A stretch of DNA of 64,000 nucleotides from Duganella lactea (GCF_009857505.1 NZ_WWCP01000011.1:62001-126000); one strand, 5' to 3'. Counted from the first letter of the stretch, positions 17,723-28,000 are shown. Numbers and translations: made by a program. Notes: a model not told the origin generated them from the letters alone.

Positions 17723-19876
17723 ATGCATTACGCACTCAATCTGCGCACCTTCTTCTATAGCCATTATTTTTATCTTGGCTTGCGCTTCGCCGCCGGACTG
17801 GTCGGCGTTACGCTGATTACCCTTCAATTTGCCGACATGGCCGTCGCCATGACGGTCTGCATCGGCGCGCTGTGCACCGCGCTGATGGACATGCCCAGCC
17901 CCCTGCGTCACAAGTTCAACGAGATGAGCGCGTCGGTGCTGCTGTGCAGCGCCGTGACGCTGCTGATCAGCCTTTGCGCGCCGTATCACTGGCTGCTGAT
18001 GGCGATGCTGGTGTTGATCAGCTTTGCCGCCTGCATGATGGTGGTCTACGGCCGCAAGTCGATGCCGCTGCAACTGGCCACGCTGTTCATCATGACGATG
18101 TCGATGGAGCACACCATGTCGGTGCGCCAGTCGTTTATCCACACTGGCCTGTTCACGCTGGGCGCGGTGGCGTATCTCGCCTATGCGATGGGCGTATCGT
18201 GGGTGCTGCGTCACCGCATCAAGCAGCAGGTGCTGGCGGAGGCGCTGTTCGAGCTGGCGGCGTATATCGACATCAAGGCCGATTTCTACGACACACGCTT
18301 TAACCTCAACGAGCAATTCAATAAGCTGATCCGCCATCAGAGCCTGCTGGCCGACCGTCAGCAGGCTTCGCGTGATCTGATCCTGCGCTCGCACAACAAC
18401 GCCAAGGACGCGGTGGTGGTGCAGGTGCACGTCTGCATGCTGGATTTGTATGAGCTGATTCTGTCGACGCATACCGATTACGCGCTGCTGCGCACCCACC
18501 TGGCCGATTCGCCGGTGATGCAGACGCTGCACGATCTGGCCTACAAGGCGGCGCGCGATATCGAATCGGTGGCGTATGACGTCACGCGCAAGAAGTCGTC
18601 GTATCCCGAGATCAGCTACGCGCCGGAGCTGGAGGCGATCGAGGCCGAGCTGGCGGCGCTCCAGCGGCACATCGACGCGGGCAAGCCGCGACACGAGGCG
18701 CTGGCGGTGCTGCGCGCGCAGCGCAACAAGATCCGCGCCATCATCCGAATGATCGGCGAGCTGCATCAGGCCAGCCAGAAGGCCTACGACACCACGCCCT
18801 TCTGGGCGGACGCCGACATGGGACCGTTCCTGTCGCAGCAAAAGTACGAATTCCGCATGATCCTGTCGCATCTGCGCATGGATTCGCCGATCTTCCGCTT
18901 TTCGCTGCGGGTGGCGATGGCGATCTCGGTCGGGCTGGCGGTGGCGGCGTATCTGCCGTATGCGGCGCACAATTACTGGATCGTGCTGACGATTGTGATC
19001 ATCCTGAAGCCGTCCTTCAGCATGACCAAGCAGCGGCGCTCGGACCGCATTATCGGCACCATCATCGGCTGCATCATCACCGCGCTGATCATCAAGTTTC
19101 TGAATTATCCGGCGGTGATACTGGGCATACTGGTGCTGGCGACGGTGGCGACGCCGACCTTCATCTACCTGCGCTACCGTTACGCCGCGATCGCCGTGTC
19201 GGTCATGATCCTGCTGCAGATGCACCTGATCGCGCCGGGCAATCATGACCTGATCATGGAACGGCTGGTGGACACCTTCATCGGCGCAGCGGTGGCGACG
19301 GCGTTCAGCTTTGTGCTGGCGAACTGGGAATATCAATCCCTGCCGCGCCTCGTCGGCGAGGTGCTGAATGTGAACCTGCGCTACATGCAGGCCAGCTTCG
19401 ATCTGCTGCAGGGCAAAGGCAAGGACGATTTCGCCTATCGCATCGAACGCAAACGGCTGATGGATTCGCTGGCGGCGCTCAGCTCCGCGCTGGTGCGCAT
19501 GCTGGACGAACCTTCCAGCAAACAGCGCGCGGTGGAGGACATCAATCTGTTCATCGTGCAGAACTACCTGCTGGTGGCGCACGTGGCGGCCTTGCGCGCG
19601 ATTCTGCGCCGGCACACCACCGAGCTGCCGGTGGAAGCCGTCAACGCCATGCTGGCCGAGAGCCACGACCAGGTGGTGGCGATCCTCGAACGCGCACTGG
19701 CGCCAGACGGCGCGGCGGCGGCACAGGCACAGATGGCAAAGGTGGCGCCGGCGGCACCGGCGACGCAGGTGCCGTGGTCTGGCTGGCCGCTGGTGCAGCG
19801 CCGTATCCGCCTGCTGCAAGCCGACGCCGTCAAAATCAGCGTCCACCGCGCAGCCATCCTGCGCAACCTGGCCTGA
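17723..19876 (+). CDS. FUSC-family (YccS/YhfK-like) membrane protein
   Basis: A 717-residue inner-membrane protein with two copies of a multi-helix membrane block (about residues 15-165 and 395-540), separated by a long helical cytosolic region with coiled-coil character and followed by a second cytosolic helical domain. This is the FUSC (fusaric acid resistance) architecture; relatives are AaeB-type aromatic-acid exporters and E. coli YccS. The substrate is unknown. The ATG at 17723 directly precedes the hydrophobic start MHYALNLRTFFYSHYFYLGL; in-frame ATGs near 17690 would add a short tail inside the upstream hairpin. No membrane-fusion partner is nearby. Confidence 0.82.
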   Translation: MHYALNLRTFFYSHYFYLGLRFAAGLVGVTLITLQFADMAVAMTVCIGALCTALMDMPSPLRHKFNEMSASVLLCSAVTLLISLCAPYHWLLMAMLVLISFAACMMVVYGRKSMPLQLATLFIMTMSMEHTMSVRQSFIHTGLFTLGAVAYLAYAMGVSWVLRHRIKQQVLAEALFELAAYIDIKADFYDTRFNLNEQFNKLIRHQSLLADRQQASRDLILRSHNNAKDAVVVQVHVCMLDLYELILSTHTDYALLRTHLADSPVMQTLHDLAYKAARDIESVAYDVTRKKSSYPEISYAPELEAIEAELAALQRHIDAGKPRHEALAVLRAQRNKIRAIIRMIGELHQASQKAYDTTPFWADADMGPFLSQQKYEFRMILSHLRMDSPIFRFSLRVAMAISVGLAVAAYLPYAAHNYWIVLTIVIILKPSFSMTKQRRSDRIIGTIIGCIITALIIKFLNYPAVILGILVLATVATPTFIYLRYRYAAIAVSVMILLQMHLIAPGNHDLIMERLVDTFIGAAVATAFSFVLANWEYQSLPRLVGEVLNVNLRYMQASFDLLQGKGKDDFAYRIERKRLMDSLAALSSALVRMLDEPSSKQRAVEDINLFIVQNYLLVAHVAALRAILRRHTTELPVEAVNAMLAESHDQVVAILERALAPDGAAAAQAQMAKVAPAAPATQVPWSGWPLVQRRIRLLQADAVKISVHRAAILRNLA

Positions 19877-19913
19877 TTCCCCCGCCATCGCGAAGCCTGC
19901 TAGTATCGGTGGC

Positions 19914-20834
19914 ATGACAACCTCGGCCACCACCTCCCGCTTCAGCAACCGCGACCTGCTGTCCGCCCTGCTGGTCATCGTCATCTGGGGCACCAACTTC
20001 GTCGCGATGAAAGTCGGCCTGCGCAACCTGACGCCGTTCCAGCTGGGTGCCGCGCGCTACCTCTTCGCGGTGCTGCCGCTGATCCTCTTCATCAAGCCGC
20101 CCAAGCTGCCGGCGAAGTGGGTGATCGCTTACGGCCTGAGCCAGGGTGTCGGCCAGTTCGGCTTCCTGTTCCTGTCGCTGAAGGTGGGCATGTCCGCCTC
20201 GCTGGCCTCGGTGATCCTGCAAACGCAGGTCTTCTTCACCGCCATCTTCGGCTTCATGCTGCTGCACGAACGCGCCAGCCGCGCGCTGCTCGCCGGCCTG
20301 GCGCTGGCCGCATTGGGCCTCGGTTGCTTCGCCATGAACTTTTTCGAAACAGGCCACGTCAGCGACATCACGCCCGCCGGCTTCGCGCTCTGCCTGACCG
20401 GCGCCGCCCTGTGGGCCACCTCCAACATCGTGGTGCGCGGCGCGCAGACAGCCTCGCCCGGCTTTGACGTCGTCAGCTTCATGGTCTGGTGCAGCCTGGT
20501 GCCCATCGTCCCGTTCATACTGCTGTCGCTGGCATTCGACGACCCGGCCACACGCTGGCAATGGACCGGCGCCCCGTTCGCCACGTGGATCGCGGTCGCC
20601 TATCTGGGCTGGATGGCCAACATCCTAGGCTACGCCATGTGGACTCGCCTGCTCAAACGCCACCCGGTCAACCGCGTCGCCCCATTCAGCCTCGGCGTGC
20701 CGGTGGCCGGCATCAGCTCCGGCATGCTGATCCTGGGCGACACCATCAACGGCTGGCAGTGGAGCGGCATCGCGCTGATCGTCGCCGCGCTGGTGTGCAC
20801 CATGTTCGGCGGCCGCTGGCTGGACCCGAAATAG
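19914..20834 (+). CDS. EamA/DMT-family transporter
   Basis: A 306-residue inner-membrane protein of ten hydrophobic helices in two EamA repeats (about 15-145 and 160-300). The first repeat starts with the VIVIWGTNFVAMKVGL motif and the second contains ALWATSNIVVRGAQ. Members of this group export amino acids or metabolites; no substrate can be assigned. It lies 37 bp after the FUSC gene on the same strand and may be cotranscribed with it. Confidence 0.85.
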   Translation: MTTSATTSRFSNRDLLSALLVIVIWGTNFVAMKVGLRNLTPFQLGAARYLFAVLPLILFIKPPKLPAKWVIAYGLSQGVGQFGFLFLSLKVGMSASLASVILQTQVFFTAIFGFMLLHERASRALLAGLALAALGLGCFAMNFFETGHVSDITPAGFALCLTGAALWATSNIVVRGAQTASPGFDVVSFMVWCSLVPIVPFILLSLAFDDPATRWQWTGAPFATWIAVAYLGWMANILGYAMWTRLLKRHPVNRVAPFSLGVPVAGISSGMLILGDTINGWQWSGIALIVAALVCTMFGGRWLDPK

Positions 20835-20956
20835 GCGGGCGACCACGCCTCCAGTTATACGCTTAATTTATCGCGCTCATCACAAATCAAAAGTTTATTT
20901 ATCTCTGAAAGCGGAGCATACTGCAACGCAACAAACGGATATTTAAGGAGTTCATG

Positions 20957-21178
20957 ATGAGCGCAACCACCTACACCACCATTAATAACAATGGCTACTT
21001 CGTTAATGTTGTCGGCGCAGTACGTCAGCTGATCGCCGCCGTGTTCGCCGTAAAGCCGAATATGTCGCAGCGCAACAAAGAAGAAGCTGTCTACGAGCTG
21101 AACAGCCTGGCCAATGACTGCGAGCGTCATTCCCCCAGCCTGTCCGCCGAACTGCGCTTCCTCGCATCGCGCGGCTAA
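20957..21178 (+). CDS. Small protein of unknown function (73 aa)
   Basis: A 73-residue protein with a TTYTTINNNGYFVN start, a central hydrophobic stretch (VVGAVRQLIAAVFAV) and a charged helical C-terminus (RNKEEAVYELNSLANDCERH). A strong AAGGAG (20945-20950) is 6 bp from the ATG at 20957 but only 3 bp from the ATG at 20954, so the second is preferred. It is followed after 30 bp by a still smaller hydrophobic frame and then a terminator, forming a two-gene unit. I do not recognise the family. The AT-richer upstream region probably holds its promoter. Confidence 0.65.
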   Translation: MSATTYTTINNNGYFVNVVGAVRQLIAAVFAVKPNMSQRNKEEAVYELNSLANDCERHSPSLSAELRFLASRG

Positions 21179-21208
21179 TCTGACTCACTGAATTGACGGA
21201 GAACCACC

Positions 21209-21304
21209 ATGCTGACCATCATCGAAAATCTGCCTGCCGCAATCGCGGTATCGGCTCTGGCGCTGCGCCTCTACCTCGGCAGCAAGCCGGCGTCGAAAGC
21301 GTAA
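21209..21304 (+). CDS. Very small hydrophobic protein (31 aa)
   Basis: A frame with the N-terminus MLTIIENLPAAIAV, a short Ala/Leu-rich helix and a basic tail (SKPASKA). A CGGAGA ribosome-binding site lies 6 bp before the ATG. It sits between the 73-aa gene and a strong terminator, which supports it as a real cistron. It is probably membrane-associated; its function is unknown. Confidence 0.5.
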   Translation: MLTIIENLPAAIAVSALALRLYLGSKPASKA

Positions 21305-21333
21305 GCCACGCCTGACGACTGAGCATACATGGC

Positions 21334-21371
21334 AAAAAGCCCCGGCACGCGCAAGCGGCCGGGGCTTTTTT
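21334..21371. terminator. Bidirectional terminator
   Basis: AAAAAGCCCCGG (21334-21345) pairs with CCGGGGCTTTTT (21359-21370). With A residues on the left and T residues on the right, it can end both the small-protein transcript (plus) and the permease transcript (minus). Confidence 0.88.
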
Positions 21372-21385
21372 AGTGGCTGAACCGC

Positions 21386-22843
21386 TCAGTTCAGGCGCGA
21401 ATGGCGCATGCCGTACAGCAGGTAGGTCAGCACCGCCGCACTCATCCAGATAGCGAACACGGTGTAGGTCGTCAGCGACAGGCCAAACATCAGGTACAGG
21501 CAGGCCGCGATGCTCAGGCCCGGCACCAGATAAGGGCCGCCGGGGACGCGGAAGCCTTTTTCCGCCGTCGGACCGGTCTTGCGGCGCATCACCGGCACCG
21601 CCAGCGACACCACGCTGAACGCCGTCAGCGTGCCCATGCTGACCATGTCCCACAGGAAGGTGGCGTCGACAAAGCCGGCCACCAGGCCCACCACGATGCA
21701 GACGATCAGCGTGTTGCGGGTTGGCGCGCCGGTGCGCGGGCTGACTTTCTGGAACACCGGCGAAATCAGCCCGTCCTTGGAGATGGCGTACAGAATGCGG
21801 GTCTGGCCATAGATGGTCACCAGCGTCACGCTGAACACCGACACCACGGCGCCCGCCGCCAGCACCAGCGCCGGCCAGGTGTGGCCGGTGACGTTTTGCA
21901 GAATCACCGCCAGGCCGGCTTCCTGGCCGGCGAACATCCTGGCCGGCTGCGCGCCCATCGCAGCCACCGCCACCAGCATATAGAAGATGGTGACGATGAC
22001 CAGCGCGGCAAGGATGCCGACCGGTACGTTGCGTTTCGGATTTCTCACTTCCTCGCCGGCGGTGGCAACGGTATCCAGCCCGATGAAGGAGAAGAACACG
22101 GTGGCGGCGGCGGCCGTCACGCCGGCCGCGCCGGTGAAGTGGACGCCGTCCGGGCTGAAGAACGGATGGAAGTTGTTGATGTCAAACCCGGTGAACGCCA
22201 CCACCACGAAAAAGATCAGAATCGCCAGCTTGATCAGCACCATGATGGCGTTGGTGGTGGCCGATTCCTTGGCGCCGCGAATCAGCAGCAGGCAGCACAG
22301 CACCACCAGGATGATCGGCGGCAGGTTGATGTGGCCGCTACGGAATTCGATGCCATGGGTGGCGGTGGCGACGATGCTGGGTGAACGCAACATCTCGGGG
22401 ATGTGCCAGCCGAAGGCGTTGTTGAGGAAGTTGTTCAGATAGTCCGACCAGCCGATCGCCACGGCGCTGGCAGCCAGACCATATTCCAGCAACAGACAGG
22501 CCGCCATGACGAAGGCCAGGAACTCGCCGACGGTAGCGTAGGCGAACGAATACGAGGAGCCGGAGGCGGGAATGCGGAACGACAGCTCGGCGTAGCACAG
22601 CGCGGTCAGGCCGGCGGTGACGGCGGCGATCAGGAAGGACAGGATCACCGACGGGCCGGCCTTGGGCACGGCTTCGACCATGGTGAAGAAAATGCCGGTG
22701 CCGATGGTGGCGCCGACCCCGATCATGGTCAGGGGGAACAGGCCGACCGAGCGATGCAAGGTGTTGCTGCTTGTAGCGTGTTCACTGCTTTTACTATCGA
22801 CCGGCTTGGTACGGGTCAGTTTCTGGACCAACGTTTGGTTCAC
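21386..22843 (-). CDS. APC-family amino-acid permease
   Basis: A 485-residue inner-membrane transporter with 12 or more helices. The first helix carries GVGATIGTGIFF, and FSFIGLDTVATAGEEVRNPKRNVP is the signature of the cationic amino-acid/YfnA group. It imports amino acids by proton symport. The N-terminal tail of about 30 residues is polar. No regulator is adjacent. The arginine-catabolism operon lies about 1.2 kb away, so arginine or another basic amino acid is an attractive but unproven substrate. Confidence 0.87.
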   Translation of the reverse strand: MNQTLVQKLTRTKPVDSKSSEHATSSNTLHRSVGLFPLTMIGVGATIGTGIFFTMVEAVPKAGPSVILSFLIAAVTAGLTALCYAELSFRIPASGSSYSFAYATVGEFLAFVMAACLLLEYGLAASAVAIGWSDYLNNFLNNAFGWHIPEMLRSPSIVATATHGIEFRSGHINLPPIILVVLCCLLLIRGAKESATTNAIMVLIKLAILIFFVVVAFTGFDINNFHPFFSPDGVHFTGAAGVTAAAATVFFSFIGLDTVATAGEEVRNPKRNVPVGILAALVIVTIFYMLVAVAAMGAQPARMFAGQEAGLAVILQNVTGHTWPALVLAAGAVVSVFSVTLVTIYGQTRILYAISKDGLISPVFQKVSPRTGAPTRNTLIVCIVVGLVAGFVDATFLWDMVSMGTLTAFSVVSLAVPVMRRKTGPTAEKGFRVPGGPYLVPGLSIAACLYLMFGLSLTTYTVFAIWMSAAVLTYLLYGMRHSRLN

Positions 22844-23050
22844 AGGCGTTCCTTGTGGGAGGTTTGTTCGGGCAAAAACACAGCGATTATAGGGCCATCC
22901 GGGCCGCTGTCGCTAAAGGATTTTTGTGCCTAAAAAACAACCTCGTTACAAGTGCTTACTTTTGATACAGTGGTGCGTATAGATTGGAAACAAGGCTCGG
23001 GTTACGCTTGAGGCAAGTATTACTCTAGAGCCAAGAAGGAGAACCCCGCC

Positions 23051-23170
23051 ATGCCGATCCAGAAAATCCCGACCGTCTCCCGCCGCATTCACCCAGCCGC
23101 CCTGACCGGCGCCGCGATGGTGCTGCTCGGCCTGGCCATCACGCTGACCACGCTGCTCATCCGCGCTTAA
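23051..23170 (+). CDS. Small single-span membrane protein (39 aa)
   Basis: A basic N-terminus (MPIQKIPTVSRRIHPAAL) is followed by one strongly hydrophobic helix (TGAAMVLLGLAITLTTLLI) and a short RA end. An AAGGAGA ribosome-binding site precedes the ATG by about 10 bp, and a hairpin follows at 23185-23207. No homologue is recognised. The clean ribosome-binding site and topology make it likely to be expressed. Confidence 0.5.
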   Translation: MPIQKIPTVSRRIHPAALTGAAMVLLGLAITLTTLLIRA

Positions 23171-23349
23171 CCGATATAGACCGCGCCGGGCAGCCTGGCT
23201 GCCCGGCGGTCAAAAGTCGCTACCTGCAAGCGGTTGGTCAGCCGAGATCTGACTTCGGCAAGATTCCCTTGAGCGAAGCGCGCTCCCGGTTCTTTGCGAT
23301 CATCCGCAAGGGTCCGCATTTGGCCGCAAGCGGCCTCTCGGAACTCCAA
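23167..23349 (-). pseudogene. Possible remnant of a PIN-domain (VapC-like) toxin
   Basis: The minus strand reads open from upstream of 23349 to a stop at 23167, with no good start or ribosome-binding site. The C-terminal TFDRRAARLPGAVYIG resembles the end of PIN-domain RNase toxins, where T-F-D contributes an acidic residue of the active site. The N-terminal part with the first PIN aspartates is missing. No antitoxin is seen beside it. This is a tentative call based on one motif. Confidence 0.3.
23185..23207. terminator. Hairpin after the 39-aa gene
   Basis: GCCGGGCAGC and GCTGCCCGGC form a perfect 10-bp stem with a 3-base loop. There is no clear T-run, so it is a weak or Rho-assisted terminator at best. 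Confidence 0.5.
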
Positions 23350-23393
23350 CTCATCTGACAGTTCGTGCCAGGTTAAGTCTGAGCTAGCAGAAC

Positions 23394-23921
23394 TCAGGCC
23401 ATGGCGTCGACGTTGTTGCCGAGCTTGTCGGCGCTGGTGGTGCTGGTGGTGCTGGCGCCGGACTTGGCGGCTTGGGCTCTGTCATAGACGAGTTGTTCTT
23501 GCTCAGTGACGGTGCCGTCTTCGTTTTTGTCGGCGGCTTCGTAGGTTTTGGTGCTGCTGGAGACCGTGGCGCTCGTGCCTCCTGCGCCGCCAGCTCCACG
23601 CGCTCCCTGAGTTCCGCCTTCACCGCCGCTTTGTGGGCGCTGCGGTTTGAAATCACCACTCTTGATGGCCGATTCCAGATCGCTCTTGGTGATCGAACCG
23701 GTGCCTTCCTTGTCGATCGCTTGGTATTGCTTGGTCGCGTCCTCTGACGAAACGCCTTTGGATTCGAGGCCTTTGACGAATTCGTCTTTGGTCACCGAAC
23801 CGTCGGTGTCGGCGTCCATGTCGCTAAAGACTTTGGTGGCGAGGCGCGAGGCGGCTTTCGATGGGTCGAACGTGGTGGCGCTGGCGGCGGTGCTGCTGGA
23901 CAGGCTGCGGATGGTACTCAT
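23394..23921 (-). CDS. EF-hand calcium-binding protein
   Basis: A 175-residue Ser/Thr/Gly-rich protein with two canonical 12-residue EF loops (D36-E47, DADTDGSVTKDE; and D131-E142, DKNEDGTVTEQE) and one degenerate loop (D70-D81). A Gly-rich linker (about 98-116) separates the two EF regions. There is no signal peptide, so it is cytosolic or exported by a non-Sec route. It probably buffers or senses calcium. It is transcribed away from the arginine operon's 3' end and is monocistronic. Confidence 0.8.
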   Translation of the reverse strand: MSTIRSLSSSTAASATTFDPSKAASRLATKVFSDMDADTDGSVTKDEFVKGLESKGVSSEDATKQYQAIDKEGTGSITKSDLESAIKSGDFKPQRPQSGGEGGTQGARGAGGAGGTSATVSSSTKTYEAADKNEDGTVTEQEQLVYDRAQAAKSGASTTSTTSADKLGNNVDAMA

Positions 23922-24014
23922 GGCTCTTACTCCGTAGTTAAGGACAATGTATGTACTTATTAACGAACCAAACCATGTATCGATAAGCCCGCAGAGTGTA
24001 AAGGCGGGTAAAGA

Positions 24015-25013
24015 TCAGCCAACCCGCACCACCATCAGGCCCGCACGCAGCCCCACCCGCACGTCGGGATTCGGGAACACCACCAGTTCTTCCGGATGCT
24101 GCACCGTGTAGATGGTGTCGCCATCGCGCGCAATCTCTTCACCCTGTTTCATGGCGGTGAAGTTATGCGTCTCCTTACCGAAAGCCATCTTGAACTGGTC
24201 GCTCAACTTGATGATCTGGCGGGCGGTGTTGAAGATGTGTGGCCGCTGCGCGCCCGCGCGTTTCGGCGCGCCGCGCAGCAGGTCGTCCAGCGCCTGCGAA
24301 GCATCCTTGAACTGCGCCAGGTCGTTCTGACCCAGCATGCCGATGCGGCCCAGTTCTATCGTGGTGCCGGCCGCCGCGTGGTGCTCGGCCGAGTAATAGC
24401 TGTAGGTGCCCACCGACGCCGGGTTCATGATGATGGCGCCGATGCCGGCGAGGCCCAGCCAGTCGATCAGCCGCGCGCGCGGCGCGTCGGCAATCAGCTC
24501 CGGCACGATGGCGAAGGTTGGATACACCGAGGGACGAATCGCCGTATGCAGGTCCAGATGCCAGCGCACCGGGCCTGCATCCTTGAAGAACGCGGCGGTG
24601 GCCGCGATCATCACATCGGCACGCGCGGCTTCGGCGGTGCCTTCCAGTGTGCCGCGCTGTTCGCGGAACATCCGATTCAGGTCGGCGTCGATGAAGCGTT
24701 TGCCGGCACGGATGGCGCCGATATTGCCGACGCAGAGCATCAGGTCCACCGCCAGCGCGGAGGGCTGATGCGACAAGGCGTCCAGCAGATAAGCCACCAC
24801 TTCGATCGGCCCCGTCTCGTCGCCGTGCACGCCGACGGAGATCAGCACCGCCGGGCGAACGGCGGCGCTATCGCCGGCACGAATCGTGATGATGCCGTCC
24901 GCCGGCTCGGCGACCGTGAAGCCGGCCGCCATGAAGCGCGGCGCGATGGCGCTGAAGTCCGCCTCCGCCAGCGCGCGGACGGCTGGCGGCAATGCCGCTG
25001 GCAAATCGCTCAT
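24015..25013 (-). CDS. astE: Succinylglutamate desuccinylase
   Basis: A 332-residue zinc hydrolase (M14-like AstE/AspA family). It catalyses the last AST step, N2-succinylglutamate to glutamate plus succinate. Zinc ligands are H63 and E66 (GVHGDETG) and H156 (DLHTAIR); the general base is E220 (TIELGR). It starts 4 bp after the glutamate dehydrogenase stop and is the last gene of the operon, so its product glutamate is made next to the enzyme that deaminates it. Confidence 0.95.
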   Translation of the reverse strand: MSDLPAALPPAVRALAEADFSAIAPRFMAAGFTVAEPADGIITIRAGDSAAVRPAVLISVGVHGDETGPIEVVAYLLDALSHQPSALAVDLMLCVGNIGAIRAGKRFIDADLNRMFREQRGTLEGTAEAARADVMIAATAAFFKDAGPVRWHLDLHTAIRPSVYPTFAIVPELIADAPRARLIDWLGLAGIGAIIMNPASVGTYSYYSAEHHAAAGTTIELGRIGMLGQNDLAQFKDASQALDDLLRGAPKRAGAQRPHIFNTARQIIKLSDQFKMAFGKETHNFTAMKQGEEIARDGDTIYTVQHPEELVVFPNPDVRVGLRAGLMVVRVG

Positions 25014-25017
25014 CGGC

Positions 25018-28000
25018 TTATGCCGCCAGCGCCAGGGTGCTGGCGTTGACCGCCTCGGACAAGGCCCACACGTCCAGCATCGCCTGTTCAAGGTCCGTGG
25101 CCGCAGCATAGCCCGACAAGCCCAGCGTGTTGGCGACGACTTCCACCGCCTCCACCGCCTCCAGCGCCGAATGGCCGCCGGTCGCCTGCTTCAGCACTTG
25201 CGACAGCAGGCGTTGCTGCGTGCGGCGCAGCGCGTTCTGTGCATAGGCGCGCAGCTGTTCCTGCGAACGGCTGGTGGCCGGCAGCTTCAGGCCACGTTCC
25301 AGCGTGTCGATGCCGATCTGCGCGCGCAGCGCCAGGCCTACTTGCAGGAAGGCCGGCAAGTCCATGCCCGCCGGGCGCGATACCGACAGCGCCGCGAACA
25401 CAAACGCCGCCACCGCGTCGAGCGCATCGACCGCCATCCAGGCGCGCACGAATTCCACGCGCAGACCGGCGGTCAACTCGGCTTCCGACTGACCGCTGGC
25501 TGGCGTCAGTTGCGCCAGCGTTTCCGGTTGAGCGAACAAGCGGGTCAGCTCGGCCACGCCTCCCTGTGCCTGCAACTGCTCGGCCGACACCGACAACGCG
25601 CCTTCGATGACGGACTTCTGCAGCACGCGGGTATGCGCATCGACCTTGATCGATACGGCGCGCGGCACCTTCAGTGCATCTTCGTCCAGCGTGTTGAAGA
25701 TAGGCGCCAGATTCAGCGCGGACCATGCCTGGCCCCAGGCCAGGATCACATCCGCTTCATCGACGCTATGCTCGCCGGCCAGCTGGCGCAGCATCAGCGG
25801 GCCGCAGCGGTTGACCGATTCATTGGCCAGCACGGTGGCCAGGATGGCGTTGGCCAGTGGGTGCGCCAGCGCCGGACGCGTGGCCACCAGCAGATCCGGG
25901 AAGTACGGCTTGAGCACCGACTCGGCCCAGCTGTTGCCGGTCAGCGGCAGCGCCGACAGAATGCGCTTGTAGCGGTTCTTGACGTTGGCGATAACCACCG
26001 CCAGCTCCGGCGTGGTCAGGCCGCGGCCATCGGCCTTGCGGCGCGCCAGTTCGGCCACCGACGGCAGTTGTTCCAGCTCGCGCGACAACGCGCCCTCTTC
26101 TTCCAGCGACGCGATCAGCGCGGCGTAACCGTCCTGCACATCCGGGTCGGCCTGCGCCTGCAATTCGCGCACCAGCAACTGCGTTTGCAGCGTGTTGTCG
26201 CGCAGGACCAGGCGTTCGATATCGTCGGTCATCTCGTTGAGGATGCGGTTGCGGTCCGCTTCGCTCAACTGGCCGGCGTTCATTTCCACGTCCAGCCACA
26301 TCTTCGCGTTCACCTCGTGGTCCGAGCAATCCACGCCGGCCGAGTTGTCGATCGCATCGGTGAAGATGCGGCCGCCGGACAGCGCGAATTCGATACGGCC
26401 GGCCTGCGTCGCGCCCAGGTTGCCGCCCTCGGTGACGACCTTGCAGCGCAGCGCATTGCCGTTGACGCGGATGTTGTCGTTGGCGCGGTCCTTGACCTGC
26501 GCATGCGTTTCGGTCGACGCCTTGATGTAGGTGCCGATGCCGCCGTTGTAGAACAGATCCACCGGCGCCAGCAGGATGCGGTGCATCAGCTCTTCCGGCG
26601 CCAGCGCGGTTTCTTCAATATCCAGCACGGCGCGGATTTCAGGCGACAACGCGATCGAACGCGCCGTGCGCGGGAACACGCCACCACCTTGTGAGATCAG
26701 CTCCTTGTTGTAGTCCTCCCACGAGGAGCGCGGCAGCGCGAACATGCGCTCACGCTCCTTGAACGACACTTCCATGTCAGGATTAGGATCGAGGAAGATG
26801 TGGCGGTGATCGAACGCCGCCACGACTTTCAGTTTGCGCGACAACAGCGCGCCGTTGCCGAACACGTCGCCCGACATGTCGCCCACGCCGACCATGGTCA
26901 CCGGCTGCGCGTGGATGTCGTGGTCCATTTCGTAGAAGTGGCGCTTGACCGCCTCGAACGCACCCTTGGCGGTAATGCCCATCTTCTTGTGGTCATAGCC
27001 GTTGGAGCCGCCGGAGGCGAAGGCGTCGCCCAGCCAGAAGCCGCGCTGCACGGCGATGCCGTTGGCGATGTCGGAGAAGGTCGCGGTGCCCTTGTCGGCC
27101 GCCACCACCAGGTATGGATCGCTGTCGTCATAGCAGACGGTATCCACCGGCGCGACGATGTTGCCCAGCACGCGGTTGTCGGTCACTTCCAGCAGGCTGG
27201 AAATGAACAGGCGGTAGACCGCTTCGCCTTCCGCCGCGATGACTTCGCGCGCGGCGTCCTTCGGCATCTGCTTGCATACGAAACCGCCCTTGGCGCCGGC
27301 CGGCACGATGACGGCGTTCTTCACCATCTGCGCCTTCACCAGGCCGAGCACCTCGGTGCGGTAGTCTTCCATGCGGTCCGACCAGCGCAAGCCGCCGCGC
27401 GCCACCGGGCCGCCGCGCAAATGCACGCCCTCGAAGCGGCGCGAGAACACGAAGATCTCGCGGAACGGGCGCGGTTCCGGCAGCAGCGTCAGATTGCTGG
27501 TGTCGAACTTGAAGATGATCTTGTCGCCCTGCTGCGCGTTCTGGAAGTAGTTGGTGCGCAGCGTGGCGCCGATCAGCGTGGCCATCGCGCCCAGCACTTC
27601 CTCGCTGTCGGCGTGGTTGATGGCCGGCAGGCGGCCGCGGATGTCGGCCATCTTGTCCAGCGCGGCGGCGCGGGTGGCTTCGTCGTTCGCCGGATTGAAG
27701 CGCTGCAGGAAGACGTCCACCAGTTCCTTGACCAGCACCGGCTGCTTGCGCAGCGTCTCCGCCATGTAGCGCACCGAGAACCGCGGGCTGGCCTGCCGCC
27801 AGTAGCTCATGTAGGCGCGCACCAGCTGCACTTCGCGCACACTCAGGCCGCCTTCGATGACCAGGCCATTCAGGCGGCCATCCTCGGCTTCGTTGTTGAA
27901 CAGCGCGGCGAACAGCTCTTCGGCCACCGGCACGATTTCCGGCTTGGCCAGCTTGGCCGCGCTGGCGGCGTCCACCGACAGGCTGGTAACGTAGTGACGC

